A stretch of DNA of 64,000 nucleotides from Paenibacillus dendritiformis (GTDB lineage Bacteria; Bacillota; Bacilli; Paenibacillales; Paenibacillaceae), in NCBI RefSeq assembly GCF_945605565.1, contig NZ_OX216966.1:4208001-4272000 (forward strand), given 5' to 3'. The position numbers were made by a program, and so were the translations under genes. Each line of letters starts with the position of its first letter. Position 1 is the stretch's first letter. Below the pieces are notes generated by a model, which did no database searches, was not told the DNA's origin, and was given only the letters and a program-made list of their open reading frames with translations. Positions 8,657 to 16,260 of this stretch are shown here, piece by piece.

Positions 8657-9310
8657 TTATGGCTCCTTCCGCTCAACCTTGATTTTCAACAGCAAAATGG
8701 CGGCATCCGTGTCCATCGCCTGCCGAATCTCTTCCTCATTCGTTGTATCCATTGTCGGGATCAAATGGGAATCGATGAGTCTGTATATGGCTAATAACCG
8801 GGTCTCGCCGGACTGCAGCCGCACCGGTTCGTCACCTATCGTGTACTCCCGCATCGTTGCCGTGACCGTGTTCGCCTGGCCCTCCAGCAATTCGACGGTG
8901 ATATTGCCGGTACGCACGCTGGGCGCATAGAGGAACAGGCAGCTGCGCTCCGTCTCCCCTTCCTTCGCATCGATCATGGCGAAGCCCATTGGCCCTTGTT
9001 CCCGTTCCCCGGGAAAGGCGCCGAAGGATAACTCGGCCAGCGGCTGCTGTCCGGTCAGAAGCGGCTGCCCTCTACGGTATCCTTCCACCCATAGCGTCAC
9101 CCAGCTTCGATCGGCCTGCGGCAGATTAAGATCGAAGTTGAAGAGATGACCGAGACGAAGCTCCTCAAATGTGCGGGTATAGGCGATATCCTCCTCCTTC
9201 TTCACCTCCGCGATGATGCCGCTTCCCATTTCCGGCTGCGTTGAACGGCAGCTCAGGAACAGCACTGAGAAGGCTAGCATCGTAATGAATAGCTTGACTG
9301 TCCTGCCCAT
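8657..9310 (-). CDS. lipoprotein of unknown function
   Basis: About 217 residues. The start at 9310 is taken because AAGGAGGGACAT directly precedes it. The N-terminus MGRTVKLFITMLAFSVLFLS followed by Cys-21 is a lipoprotein signal with lipobox LFLSC, so the mature protein is anchored to the outer face of the membrane. The mature part shows no family I recognise; it includes RTFEELRLGHLFNFDLNLPQ and ends in a basic ILLLKIKVERKEP. It may be co-transcribed with the S51 peptidase 40 bases downstream. Confidence 0.65.
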   Translation of the reverse strand: MGRTVKLFITMLAFSVLFLSCRSTQPEMGSGIIAEVKKEEDIAYTRTFEELRLGHLFNFDLNLPQADRSWVTLWVEGYRRGQPLLTGQQPLAELSFGAFPGEREQGPMGFAMIDAKEGETERSCLFLYAPSVRTGNITVELLEGQANTVTATMREYTIGDEPVRLQSGETRLLAIYRLIDSHLIPTMDTTNEEEIRQAMDTDAAILLLKIKVERKEP

Positions 9311-9362
9311 ATGTCCCTCCTTCCCCCTTGTTTGCAACCGCTGTCTTTCTTTACCATATCAG

Positions 9363-9387
9363 AAAAAAGAGCCTATTAGAAGGCTCT
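9363..9387 (-). terminator. rho-independent terminator
   Basis: On the minus strand AGAGCCT pairs with AGGCTCT around six bases and is followed by TTTTTT. It ends transcripts from the GNAT gene and the hydrolase remnant to its right, before the lipoprotein gene. Confidence 0.7.
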
Positions 9388-9390
9388 CTT

Positions 9391-9690
9391 TCAACATCCA
9401 TATCGCTGGCCGGGGCAGACCGGCGGACGTTCCATCCGGCCTGATTGCATATTTCCATGACCGCCTTCACGACGGCGTCAGGCTGATAAATAGGGATGGA
9501 ATGCCCGCGGTAAGCGCTGCGCCCCGATATACAGCTTCATCAGGCGGGGAATGCCCAATGGGGATAACAAGTATCCCCATCGGGTCATCGGCTCGAGGCG
9601 GAGAGCCCGCAGCAGCTCCCTCAGATCATCCACATATTTATTCTCGTCGCCTGAGTCTGCCCCTGCGCGCTCCAGCCCAATCCGGCGGGG
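9391..9690 (-). pseudogene. remnant of an alpha/beta hydrolase gene
   Basis: Directly after the GNAT stop, the minus strand encodes RRIGLERAGADSGDENKYVD then DLRELLRALRLEP and RWGYLLSPLGIPRLMKLYIG. This resembles the segment before the nucleophile elbow of alpha/beta hydrolases. Shortly after, in another frame, comes GHSIPIYQPDAVVKAVMEIC, which resembles the C-terminal catalytic-His helix of the same family. The middle (nucleophile and acid) is missing and the two parts are out of frame, so the gene is broken by an internal deletion. There is no start codon or ribosome binding site of its own. Confidence 0.5.
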
Positions 9691-10218
9691 TTATAGCGTA
9701 ATAATCATATGGATATCATGAGGTTCTTTCTCGAACAGCTCGGGATCTTTATCCTGAGTCAGCTTGCTGCCGCAGGATTGATAGAACTGGACTGCAGATT
9801 CGGTCTCCGTCGAGGAAAGATATAAATATTTCGCTCCGCGGCGCTTCGCCTCCTCCGACAGCAGCTGAATAATCCGGGTTCCGATGCCTTGCCGGCGGTA
9901 TGCTCTGGATACATACATCAGATCGACCTGAATCCGATCATTGTCGGGACCTCTTAATCGATGGGCCAGTACACCGAATCCGGCCAGCTTGTCCCCGTCA
10001 AAAGCGCCAATCGCCAAACCGCCATGCTTCAGCTCATACTGGAATCTCTCTTCCAGCTCCTTCAATTCAGCCTGATTCCATGTCGGGCATTCATGGCCCG
10101 CCGACTGTTCTACGATCGAATCCCCTTGATTGACGTAAATCAAATTTATCTGCTCGGAACGGTCAATCTCTTTAATTTTGCGGTATTCCTCGAGCTCCAT
10201 CTCTCTGATGCTAATCAT
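9691..10218 (-). CDS. GNAT-family N-acetyltransferase
   Basis: About 175 residues. The acetyl-CoA-binding loop is YRRQGIGTRIIQLLSEEAKR and the fold ends with SAVQFYQSCGSKL. The N-terminus MISIREMELEEYRKIKEID is set by the ATG at 10218, which has GGGAGG at nine bases; the in-frame ATG at 10227 abuts the ribosome binding site and is unlikely. The substrate is unknown. Downstream lies a hydrolase remnant in the same frame, beginning directly after the stop codon. Confidence 0.85.
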   Translation of the reverse strand: MISIREMELEEYRKIKEIDRSEQINLIYVNQGDSIVEQSAGHECPTWNQAELKELEERFQYELKHGGLAIGAFDGDKLAGFGVLAHRLRGPDNDRIQVDLMYVSRAYRRQGIGTRIIQLLSEEAKRRGAKYLYLSSTETESAVQFYQSCGSKLTQDKDPELFEKEPHDIHMIITL

Positions 10219-10467
10219 GATTTGCATCCTCCCTTGTTTTTCTCTCTTCTCTTCATGAACATGATCCTTCCTCTTGTTCACTGCAGAATGCAAACCAACT
10301 CCTCTACGAAATAATGGCGGCACGTAATCTACACCATGACGCCGCTTATAATAAACAGGACGAGCAAGCCCCGCTCGTTCCTATAGATTCCAGCATGATT
10401 GGCTTATATTGGATCAGACTTCTTTATCTTACCACGGCCCCTGCCAAGTTAACAGCACCAAAAAGAT

Positions 10468-10496
10468 TTGCCAAAACCAAATTTATGTGATAAGTT
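10468..10496 (+). promoter_or_regulatory. erm: possible promoter of the erm leader transcript
   Basis: TTGCCA and TAAGTT are separated by 17 bases, about 20 bases upstream of the first leader ribosome binding site. The -10 match is modest. Confidence 0.35.
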
Positions 10497-10511
10497 GGGA
10501 GTAATTTCAAG

Positions 10512-10620
10512 AATGGAGGGTTACGTGTGGTAGATAACAACCGAGTTTTTTCTTTTTGCATCTAATCGGATAATGCAAAGACTCTGCCTGCGGCAGAGGA
10601 CTCGGGATTGGTCTGCCATT
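10512..10620 (+). promoter_or_regulatory. erm: leader module 1: short leader peptide plus alternative hairpins
   Basis: GGAGGG is followed by a short reading frame from GTG at 10527 to TAA at 10565 encoding MVDNNRVFSFCI; an alternative GTG two bases earlier would give only two codons. Downstream, CTCTGCC (10582) pairs with GGCAGAG (10592) around TGC, and the same GGCAGA can instead pair with TCTGCC at 10612. The two hairpins exclude each other. A second, related copy lies at 10870-10976. Such layouts are used for antibiotic-dependent ribosome stalling upstream of resistance genes; that role here is inferred. Confidence 0.55.
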
Positions 10621-10797
10621 TTCAAGGTAACCCAAATCGTAATCTTATACAGGATGAACAGAAGCGTTGATCGGACAGGTGAGCCTTAAGCTCCCTGCCG
10701 TTAGCATTCCATGCGCATCCGATGATTAGGCCCGATCTAACCGGCAAGGAGGCATTGCTTCCTTACGGTTTGTTCCCTTGTCCTCTTCCGAACAGTC

Positions 10798-10828
10798 ACA
10801 CAGGCAGATGTCATGCCTGTGTTTTTTT
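10798..10828 (+). terminator. erm: strong rho-independent terminator inside the erm leader
   Basis: ACACAGGCA pairs perfectly with TGCCTGTGT around seven bases, followed by seven T residues. There is no protein gene between leader module 1 and this terminator, so it may be the attenuator controlled by module 1, or the end of an old gene now lost. Confidence 0.8.
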
Positions 10829-10869
10829 GCGTTCTGTGAGCCATGGAATGGCCCGCCATCATCAGGGAA

Positions 10870-10980
10870 GGAGGATTACGTGTGGTAGATCAGTACATCT
10901 GAGTTCGAACTTTGCGCACATGAAGATTTTTGCCAAAGGCTCTGCCGGCGTGCAGAGGACTCAGGACTGGTCTGCCCATT
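10870..10980 (+). promoter_or_regulatory. erm: leader module 2: short leader peptide plus alternative hairpins before erm
   Basis: GGAGG is followed, at the same spacing as in module 1, by the identical ACGTGTGGTAGAT block. The frame from GTG at 10882 ends at TGA 10902 and encodes MVDQYI. CTCTGC (10940) can pair with GCAGAG (10952), and GCAGA with TCTGC at 10971, as in module 1; the block GCAGAGGACTC is shared. The 200 bases from here to the erm start hold a further inverted repeat (CCGATCCG near 11008 with CGGATCGG near 11040). Regulation by drug-induced ribosome stalling is the likely purpose. Confidence 0.55.
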
Positions 10981-11181
10981 TTTCGAGGTACGCTTCCACA
11001 TTGCGAAGCCTTCCGATCCGCTTATCCGGATGGATTCATCCCGGATCGGGCGATCATGCGGCATGCCCATTTGTCGGCAGGGCGTCTCATCCCTTGCCCA
11101 TCTCAAGCAGAGTTCTCTTCGATTGCACGCATACGGCAGCAGCCGATCGATTCATTTTTTGCGGGTAACGGAGGGACATCG

Positions 11182-12051
11182 ATGAATAGAAATAGACAAG
11201 ACAAGCGGCATGCCGGCAGACGAAGTACAGGACCTGATCCCAATTACAGCGGGAAGCACCTGCTCCTGAACGAGCGGATCGTTCACGAAATGATGGATAA
11301 GGCCAAAATTCGCCGAGCGGACACCGTGGTCGATCTCGGAGCCGGAACCGGCGCGTTCACCTTCGTCTTGGCCGAGAAGGCCGGCAATGTGATCGCCATT
11401 GAGAACGATCCGGAATTTGCAGACGTGCTGCGGCGCAAGTCGAAGGGGCGTACGAATATTACGATCGTGGAAAGGGATATCCGGAAGGCGTATCTGCCGA
11501 AGCAGCCCTTTTGCGTTGTGGCCAACATCCCGTTTTCCATTACGACGCCAATTCTCAACATGCTGATGGATTCGCCTGCGGCCTCCTTCCAGCGAGCGGC
11601 GCTCATCCTTGATTACGGCGCGGCCAAGGGCTTGACCGCCCGGCTCATTCGCCGCCCTCGCCTGCTGACGTGGCGAATGGGGTTCGATATCGAGCTGGTT
11701 AAGGTGATCCCGAAGCATCACTTCGCTCCTCCGCCGAGCGTGGATACCGCGATGGTCCTTATTCGGCGGAAACCGCAGCCTCTCGTCGCGCCCAAGCACA
11801 GCCATACGTTCGCGGCATTGGCCGAGTACGCGCTGAAGCGCCCCGATCTTCCGTTGAGTGCGGCCTTGCAAGGAATATTCACGCCGCCGCAGATGAAGCA
11901 TCTGGTCAGATGCCTCGGCGTAAGCCGGGATATCCCGGCCTGCGCGCTGAATGAGCGCCAATGGGGCATCGTGTTCCAGACGATGCTGGAACGGGTCGAA
12001 GCGTACCGCTGGCCCCGGCGGCAGCGTAAAAATAGCCCGCGGAGCGAATAA
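11182..12051 (+). CDS. erm: Erm-type 23S rRNA (adenine-N6)-methyltransferase
   Basis: A 289-residue KsgA/Erm-family protein, close in length to the ErmD group. The SAM motif I is VVDLGAGTGAFTFVLA (residues 49-64), the acidic motif II is VIAIENDP, motif III is IVERDI, and the catalytic motif IV is NIPFSITTPIL (from residue 115), where Erm and KsgA have N(I/L)P(F/Y). Erm enzymes dimethylate A2058 of 23S rRNA and give macrolide, lincosamide and streptogramin B resistance. The ATG at 11182 has GGAGGG at seven bases; an open frame continues upstream but has no such signal. A long leader with two peptide/attenuator modules precedes it. No mobile-element genes flank it, so it may be an intrinsic chromosomal gene. 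Confidence 0.85.
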   Translation: MNRNRQDKRHAGRRSTGPDPNYSGKHLLLNERIVHEMMDKAKIRRADTVVDLGAGTGAFTFVLAEKAGNVIAIENDPEFADVLRRKSKGRTNITIVERDIRKAYLPKQPFCVVANIPFSITTPILNMLMDSPAASFQRAALILDYGAAKGLTARLIRRPRLLTWRMGFDIELVKVIPKHHFAPPPSVDTAMVLIRRKPQPLVAPKHSHTFAALAEYALKRPDLPLSAALQGIFTPPQMKHLVRCLGVSRDIPACALNERQWGIVFQTMLERVEAYRWPRRQRKNSPRSE

Positions 12052-12059
12052 TCAAGGAG

Positions 12060-12096
12060 CGGCAGCCTGGAATGGAATCGTTCCAAGCTGCCGTTT
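12060..12096 (+). terminator. terminator of erm
   Basis: A hairpin with CGGCAGC and TGGAA on one side and TTCCA and GCTGCCG on the other, one mismatch, followed by TTT, nine bases after the erm stop. Confidence 0.6.
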
Positions 12097-12113
12097 GACC
12101 GCTTGTTATATTG

Positions 12114-12212
12114 TTATACCGTCAGCCTCAAGCCGATGATGGTGCCGACGATGCCGGCGATACATACGAGGCGCAGCAGAGTCGCACGCTGAATGCCCCT
12201 GCTTTTCCGCAC
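12114..12212 (-). CDS. possible 32-residue membrane peptide
   Basis: A GTG immediately after the stop of the thioredoxin-reductase-like gene opens a frame encoding a basic start (RKSRGIQRAT) and one hydrophobic segment (LLRLVCIAGIVGTIIGLRLT). It has no ribosome binding site of its own and would depend on coupling. It might instead be the decayed tail of a lost gene. Confidence 0.25.
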   Translation of the reverse strand: MRKSRGIQRATLLRLVCIAGIVGTIIGLRLTV

Positions 12213-13436
12213 TTATGATAAAAGGCTGGCCAACGACGCTTCATTGATATTTTCGGTAATGACCCGCCGTATCTTCCCTTCTGTTACATAGGCTATGGCC
12301 GGAACGGTATCGATCCCCAATCTGGCCGCAAGTCCAGGCGATTTGTAGACATCGACCTTGGTCACTCTGAACTCCGTTGAATGCGCCTGCTCGAATGCCT
12401 CCATCACCGGCAGTAGCTCCCGGCACGCCGCATCCGTCGCGTTCCACAGGTAGACAACTGAAGGCTTGCCATGATTCAGAATCTGATTCTCATACACTTC
12501 ACATTCCGATATATATTTCTCGGCCCCATACCCCGCTATCGCTCCGTCGCCGACGGCCGTCGCCACCTGCTTCAGGAATTTGTCGCATACGTCGCCCGCA
12601 GCGAAGACGCCAGGCACGTTCGTCTCCATTCTGTCGTTGATGCGGATATAGCCGTTCCGGTTCATGTCGATCATGCCGGTGAAAATCTCCGTGTTCGGCA
12701 CATAGCCGATGAACAGGAAGCAGGAATCGACCAGAACCTTGTGCAGCTCATTCGTCTTCACGTTCCTCAGCACGACGGTATCCAGCCGCTCCTCGCCTTC
12801 GAAGGAATGAACGACCGTGTTCCAGATGAACTCCATTTTCGGGTTTTCGAGCGCCTCGGTTTTGGCGATTTCGTTGCAGTCCATTTTGCCGTGCTCATGC
12901 ATGACCGATACGATGACCCGATCCGCGAACTTGGTCAGGAACATGCCCTCCTCAATGGCTGCATCGCCGCTTCCGACCACCATGACCGTTTTGCCCGTAT
13001 TCGAGGCGGCGTCGCAGGTCGCGCAGAAGGAAATGCCTTTGTCATACAAATATTTGTCCTCATTCTGGGCTCCGGTCAGCCTTGGCTTGCCGCCGCTGGC
13101 AATAATGATCGCTTTGCATTCGTACCGGATTCGGAACGTCTCGACGATTTTGACATCGCCGTCGACGGATACCGATTTGACGTCGGTCATTTTAAAATCA
13201 ACGCCGAACTTCTTCGCCTGCTTGTGGAACAACCCCATCAGCTCTGTCCCGGTCGCGCCTTCCGGGAAGCCTGGGTAGTTCTCTATCTCATTCGTGTAGG
13301 TGGCGAGACCGCCTACAAGCGATTTCTCCAGAATAAGCGTCTTCAAGCGCGCGCGTCCGCAGTAGATTCCCGCAGTCAAGCCCGCGGCCCCTCCCCCAAT
13401 AATGACAACGTCATATTGTTCCGTTTTCTTCTCCAT
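12213..13436 (-). CDS. thioredoxin-reductase-like flavoprotein with C-terminal thioredoxin-fold domain
   Basis: A 407-residue protein. Residues 1-305 are a TrxB-type pyridine-nucleotide disulfide oxidoreductase: FAD site VVIIGGGAAGLTAGIY, active-site pair CATC (Cys138, Cys141) in ISFCATCDA, NADPH site VMVVGSGDAAIEEG, and the second FAD motif GVFAAGDVCDK. Residues ~320-407 are a thioredoxin-like domain ending in the cis-Pro region DTVPAIAYV. Its expected CxxC is DAAC, so only the second Cys is kept. It is the last main gene of a minus-strand cluster with two YeeE/YedE proteins and TusA, which suggests a redox role in handling a sulfane-sulfur or thiosulfate substrate. CAGGAGGAGCG precedes the ATG. 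Confidence 0.87.
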   Translation of the reverse strand: MEKKTEQYDVVIIGGGAAGLTAGIYCGRARLKTLILEKSLVGGLATYTNEIENYPGFPEGATGTELMGLFHKQAKKFGVDFKMTDVKSVSVDGDVKIVETFRIRYECKAIIIASGGKPRLTGAQNEDKYLYDKGISFCATCDAASNTGKTVMVVGSGDAAIEEGMFLTKFADRVIVSVMHEHGKMDCNEIAKTEALENPKMEFIWNTVVHSFEGEERLDTVVLRNVKTNELHKVLVDSCFLFIGYVPNTEIFTGMIDMNRNGYIRINDRMETNVPGVFAAGDVCDKFLKQVATAVGDGAIAGYGAEKYISECEVYENQILNHGKPSVVYLWNATDAACRELLPVMEAFEQAHSTEFRVTKVDVYKSPGLAARLGIDTVPAIAYVTEGKIRRVITENINEASLASLLS

Positions 13437-13508
13437 CGTCTTCGCTCCTCCTGTATTTCGCGATAATCGTTTATGAAAAGAGGCTGACTCTCGTCAGCCC
13501 TCTTTCGC

Positions 13509-14057
13509 CTACATAAAATATTTGGCCAATAGCTTGCTGCCTACAAAGGCTCCGGCGAACAAGAACAGCCAGAAAATCCAGCCGGACAGCGACAGCGAAG
13601 AAATGGAGGTGAACAACGCGCCGATATTGCACCCGTTCGCCAATCTCGCGCCATAGCCCATTAGCAGACCGCCTAATGCCGCAGCCACAATTTGCTTTTT
13701 GGATTTGATTTTCTTCAATTTGAATTCCGATGCGAACAGCGTAGCCAGCAGCGCACCCAAAATAATGCCAAGATTGCGTATCGAGCCGCCATCGTTCATG
13801 AATCCGCCGGTTAATGTTTTCTGCGCCTTTTCCGAGCTGAAATAAGCCCAATCGTCAACATTGCCGCCCACGAGCTGATACAGCCATGCTCCCCAGTCCG
13901 CAAACGCGCTCGTGACGCCCCATCCTTTGGAGAAAACGGCTAAATGGGCGATGGCGAAAATCGCGAGCAGCACAGCTCCGGTCACATACGTAAACGGTTC
14001 TTTCAGCAGACGTTTGTAAAAGCGGTTCGATGTGATTTTCAACCAAAATGCGTTCAC
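13509..14057 (-). CDS. YeeE/YedE-family sulfur transport protein (half-size, C-terminal-type)
   Basis: A 182-residue membrane protein with about four or five transmembrane segments. The family signature is LLMGYGARLANGCNIGALFT, with the conserved Cys thought to relay thiosulfate or sulfane sulfur in YeeE. Full YeeE proteins are about 350 residues; here the family is split into this protein and the 229-residue one upstream, each with a Gly-Cys motif, with tusA between them. The start is GTG, with AGGATGGGG upstream. The substrate is inferred from the YeeE-TusA (YeeD) association, known for thiosulfate uptake. Confidence 0.85.
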   Translation of the reverse strand: MNAFWLKITSNRFYKRLLKEPFTYVTGAVLLAIFAIAHLAVFSKGWGVTSAFADWGAWLYQLVGGNVDDWAYFSSEKAQKTLTGGFMNDGGSIRNLGIILGALLATLFASEFKLKKIKSKKQIVAAALGGLLMGYGARLANGCNIGALFTSISSLSLSGWIFWLFLFAGAFVGSKLLAKYFM

Positions 14058-14091
14058 CGCTTACACCCCATCCTTTCTTCCTCACCAAAGG

Positions 14092-14319
14092 CTACTTGGT
14101 CTTCTCGATTACGATTTCCCATTCCCCGTCTTCGATCTCTTCGATTTCCACGTTATGCCCTTGCTTTCTCGCCCACTCCGGAACATTCTTCATCGCGCAG
14201 CTATGGTCGATCGAGACAATCAGGACATCACCGACATTCAGTTCAGCCATTTTTTTCTCCGTTCTCATTAGAGGTACCGGACAAGCTTCTCCCATGCAAT
14301 CAAGTGTAAATTCAGCCAT
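14092..14319 (-). CDS. TusA-family sulfur carrier protein
   Basis: A 75-residue TusA/SirA/YeeD-type protein. The N-terminal motif LDCMGEACPVPLM holds the CPxP element whose Cys carries a persulfide; the second conserved part is VSIDHSCAMKNVPEWARKQG. The ATG at 14319 is chosen because AAAGGTGG lies eight bases upstream, while an in-frame GTG at 14331 overlaps that site. It lies between the two YeeE/YedE genes and would accept sulfur imported by them. Confidence 0.92.
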   Translation of the reverse strand: MAEFTLDCMGEACPVPLMRTEKKMAELNVGDVLIVSIDHSCAMKNVPEWARKQGHNVEIEEIEDGEWEIVIEKTK

Positions 14320-14391
14320 CTTGATAACCACCTTTATCTCATTATTTTTATGAAAAGAAAAACTTTGTGAACAAAAGAACTTAATGCCGCA

Positions 14392-15081
14392 TTATTCGGC
14401 GCTGCCCATCTTCTTCTCCTGCCATTTGACCGAAGCGATATAGAGCAGCAATATAATGAGGAACTGGACGATCAAGGCGCCAAGCCATCCGAATACATCC
14501 GGCAGGAACACCGATGGCGCATCTTTGATGACGTGGGCCCGCCACCAGCCCATATCATGTGCTCCCCAGAGAGAGCCGAGTACGAAGAAAAACAGTGAAA
14601 TCATTTGCATCGTGAAGCCTTCCCCTACGCGCATAAGCGTTCCCGAGGCGCAGCCGCCGGCGATGACCATTCCGATGCCGAACAGCACAGCGCCGATGAC
14701 GAGGGCGAAGCTGATCTGTCCCACATTGTCCATGCCGGGAATCGGATTCCCTTGCATGAAGGCCGAATATTTGATGGCCGTGAATCCAATCGTGGCCAAG
14801 GAGCAGGCAATAAGTACCGCTCTCGTAACCGACGTGCTTCCCGTAATGCACGGGTCCCTCATCGAAGCGGTGAAGCAGAATCGCGATCTTTGCAAAATGA
14901 CGCCAAACGAAAGACCGAACAGCAGATAGACGACCATGTTGTCATTGTACTGATTCAAGTAGAATCCGAAGGCAATGACGAGAGCGGTTGCGATTAAAGC
15001 AAATGGCAATTGGCTCTTCTTTGGCTTTCTAGGTGCCCGGATTCGGGTCGATTTCGTCGCGGGACTCGGAGTTTGTCCCAT
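14392..15081 (-). CDS. YeeE/YedE-family sulfur transport protein (half-size, N-terminal-type)
   Basis: A 229-residue membrane protein with a basic cytoplasmic N-terminus (residues 1-25) and about six transmembrane segments. Signatures are GVILQRSRFCFTASMRDPCI and IAGGCASGTLMRVGEG, both with the Cys residues conserved in YeeE/YedE. GGAGGTGCTGCAAG precedes the ATG. It is the first gene of the minus-strand sulfur cluster and diverges from a LysR-type regulator over 172 bp, which is probably where that regulator binds. Confidence 0.88.
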   Translation of the reverse strand: MGQTPSPATKSTRIRAPRKPKKSQLPFALIATALVIAFGFYLNQYNDNMVVYLLFGLSFGVILQRSRFCFTASMRDPCITGSTSVTRAVLIACSLATIGFTAIKYSAFMQGNPIPGMDNVGQISFALVIGAVLFGIGMVIAGGCASGTLMRVGEGFTMQMISLFFFVLGSLWGAHDMGWWRAHVIKDAPSVFLPDVFGWLGALIVQFLIILLLYIASVKWQEKKMGSAE

Positions 15082-15253
15082 CTTGCAGCACCTCCAGCAA
15101 TAAGATGTTTTTTAACTTTGTGAAAATATTAACATACTTATACGTGCCGTGGTTATATGCTTTGTTTATACTGTATAAGTTTTGCTAATGGCAGGAGAGA
15201 TAAACAGAAGAGGCTTCAACAAGTTCTAAGCGGGTAAACAGGAGGAGTCACGC

Positions 15254-16135
15254 ATGAATGTGGAAACGCTTAAATTGTTCCTGGACATCGCGGCGCTCAA
15301 GAGTATCTCAAAGGCGGCGCATAAATCTCACATTACGCAATCGGCGCTTAGCCAGCAGGTCAAATCATGGGAAACGTTGTTGGGGGCCGAGCTTCTTCAA
15401 CGAAGCAACAAGGGTGCCCAGCTCACCGAAGCGGGACAGATCGCGCAGAAATACGCGGTTCAAATTTGCAAGCTGTACGATGATATGCTGATGGAAATGA
15501 AGCATCTGGAGCACGGTCCGCACCAGTTGTCCATTTACGCCATTCCGGAAGTGTGCAATTATGCCCTTCCCTGCACACTGTATGAAATGAAGAAGCATTT
15601 TCCCGAGTTTTTGATCACCTTGAATGAAGGCTTTACATCGGAGATTGAGAAGCATATTTTGCTTGAGGAAGGCAACATCGGATTTATTTCAGGGCCTTCG
15701 ACCAATCCCGAATTGAGTTCCTGCAAAGTATTCTCGGACAAGGTCATGCTCGTCACCAGCAGCAGCGCCCTGCGTCCCGATACCATAGCATTAAGCGAGC
15801 TCCCGCGGTTCCCGCTGATCTGGTCTGCCCAGCTGTCCTGCGTGCAGCGGGCCTTGAATGCGATGGAGGGCAAGCCGCTCTTGAACATTCTCTATAATCT
15901 GGATTCGATCGAAGCCGTCAAGCTTGCCGCCGTCAAAGGACACGGGGCCGCCTTTCTCCCCTACATGTCCATCAAAAAAGAGCTGTACAGCAAACAGCTC
16001 CGCATCATCCATATCGATAATTTTCAAGTCTACAACGAGATTCACATGATTAAAAAACAACACCGGCGCTGCGATAAGGAGACCCGGCAATTAATTCGCT
16101 ATATCGAGAAGAGACTGGTCGATACGGTTTGTTGA
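15254..16135 (+). CDS. LysR-type transcriptional regulator
   Basis: A 293-residue LTTR. The winged helix-turn-helix occupies residues 1-60 (KSISKAAHKSHITQSALSQQ, then LGAELLQRSNKGAQLTEAG), followed by a periplasmic-binding-like effector domain (about 90-290). It diverges from the YeeE/TusA sulfur cluster, so it most likely controls that cluster in response to a sulfur metabolite, as CysL- or YtlI-type regulators do; this is inference from position. GGAGGAGTCACGC precedes the ATG. The intergenic stretch holds TACTTATACGTG-type AT-rich dyads but no certain operator. Confidence 0.88.
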   Translation: MNVETLKLFLDIAALKSISKAAHKSHITQSALSQQVKSWETLLGAELLQRSNKGAQLTEAGQIAQKYAVQICKLYDDMLMEMKHLEHGPHQLSIYAIPEVCNYALPCTLYEMKKHFPEFLITLNEGFTSEIEKHILLEEGNIGFISGPSTNPELSSCKVFSDKVMLVTSSSALRPDTIALSELPRFPLIWSAQLSCVQRALNAMEGKPLLNILYNLDSIEAVKLAAVKGHGAAFLPYMSIKKELYSKQLRIIHIDNFQVYNEIHMIKKQHRRCDKETRQLIRYIEKRLVDTVC

Positions 16136-16159
16136 GGGGTTGGTTGCACCTGGAAGAAA

Positions 16160-16204
16160 AAGACGCTTCCGTCCCCGCTTGTTTTGCGGTTTTGGAAGCG
16201 TCTT
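16160..16204. terminator. bidirectional terminator between the LysR gene and the SLH gene
   Basis: AAGACGCTTCC and GGAAGCGTCTT form a perfect 11-bp stem with an A-rich 5' side and T-rich 3' side, so it can serve both convergent genes. Confidence 0.75.
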
Positions 16205-16260
16205 CGTTCATTAATCAGCTCCGTCTAGGCCTCGATTGCTTCGGGAGCGCTTTGCGTTGG

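Noticed and set aside
10722..11168. Plus-strand frame overlapping the erm leader
   Set aside because: It crosses the strong terminator at 10798-10828 and both leader hairpins, has no ribosome binding site, and its sequence is unlike any protein.
12471..13466. Plus-strand frame of 331 codons opposite the thioredoxin-reductase-like gene
   Set aside because: Antisense shadow in GC-rich coding sequence; no family motif.
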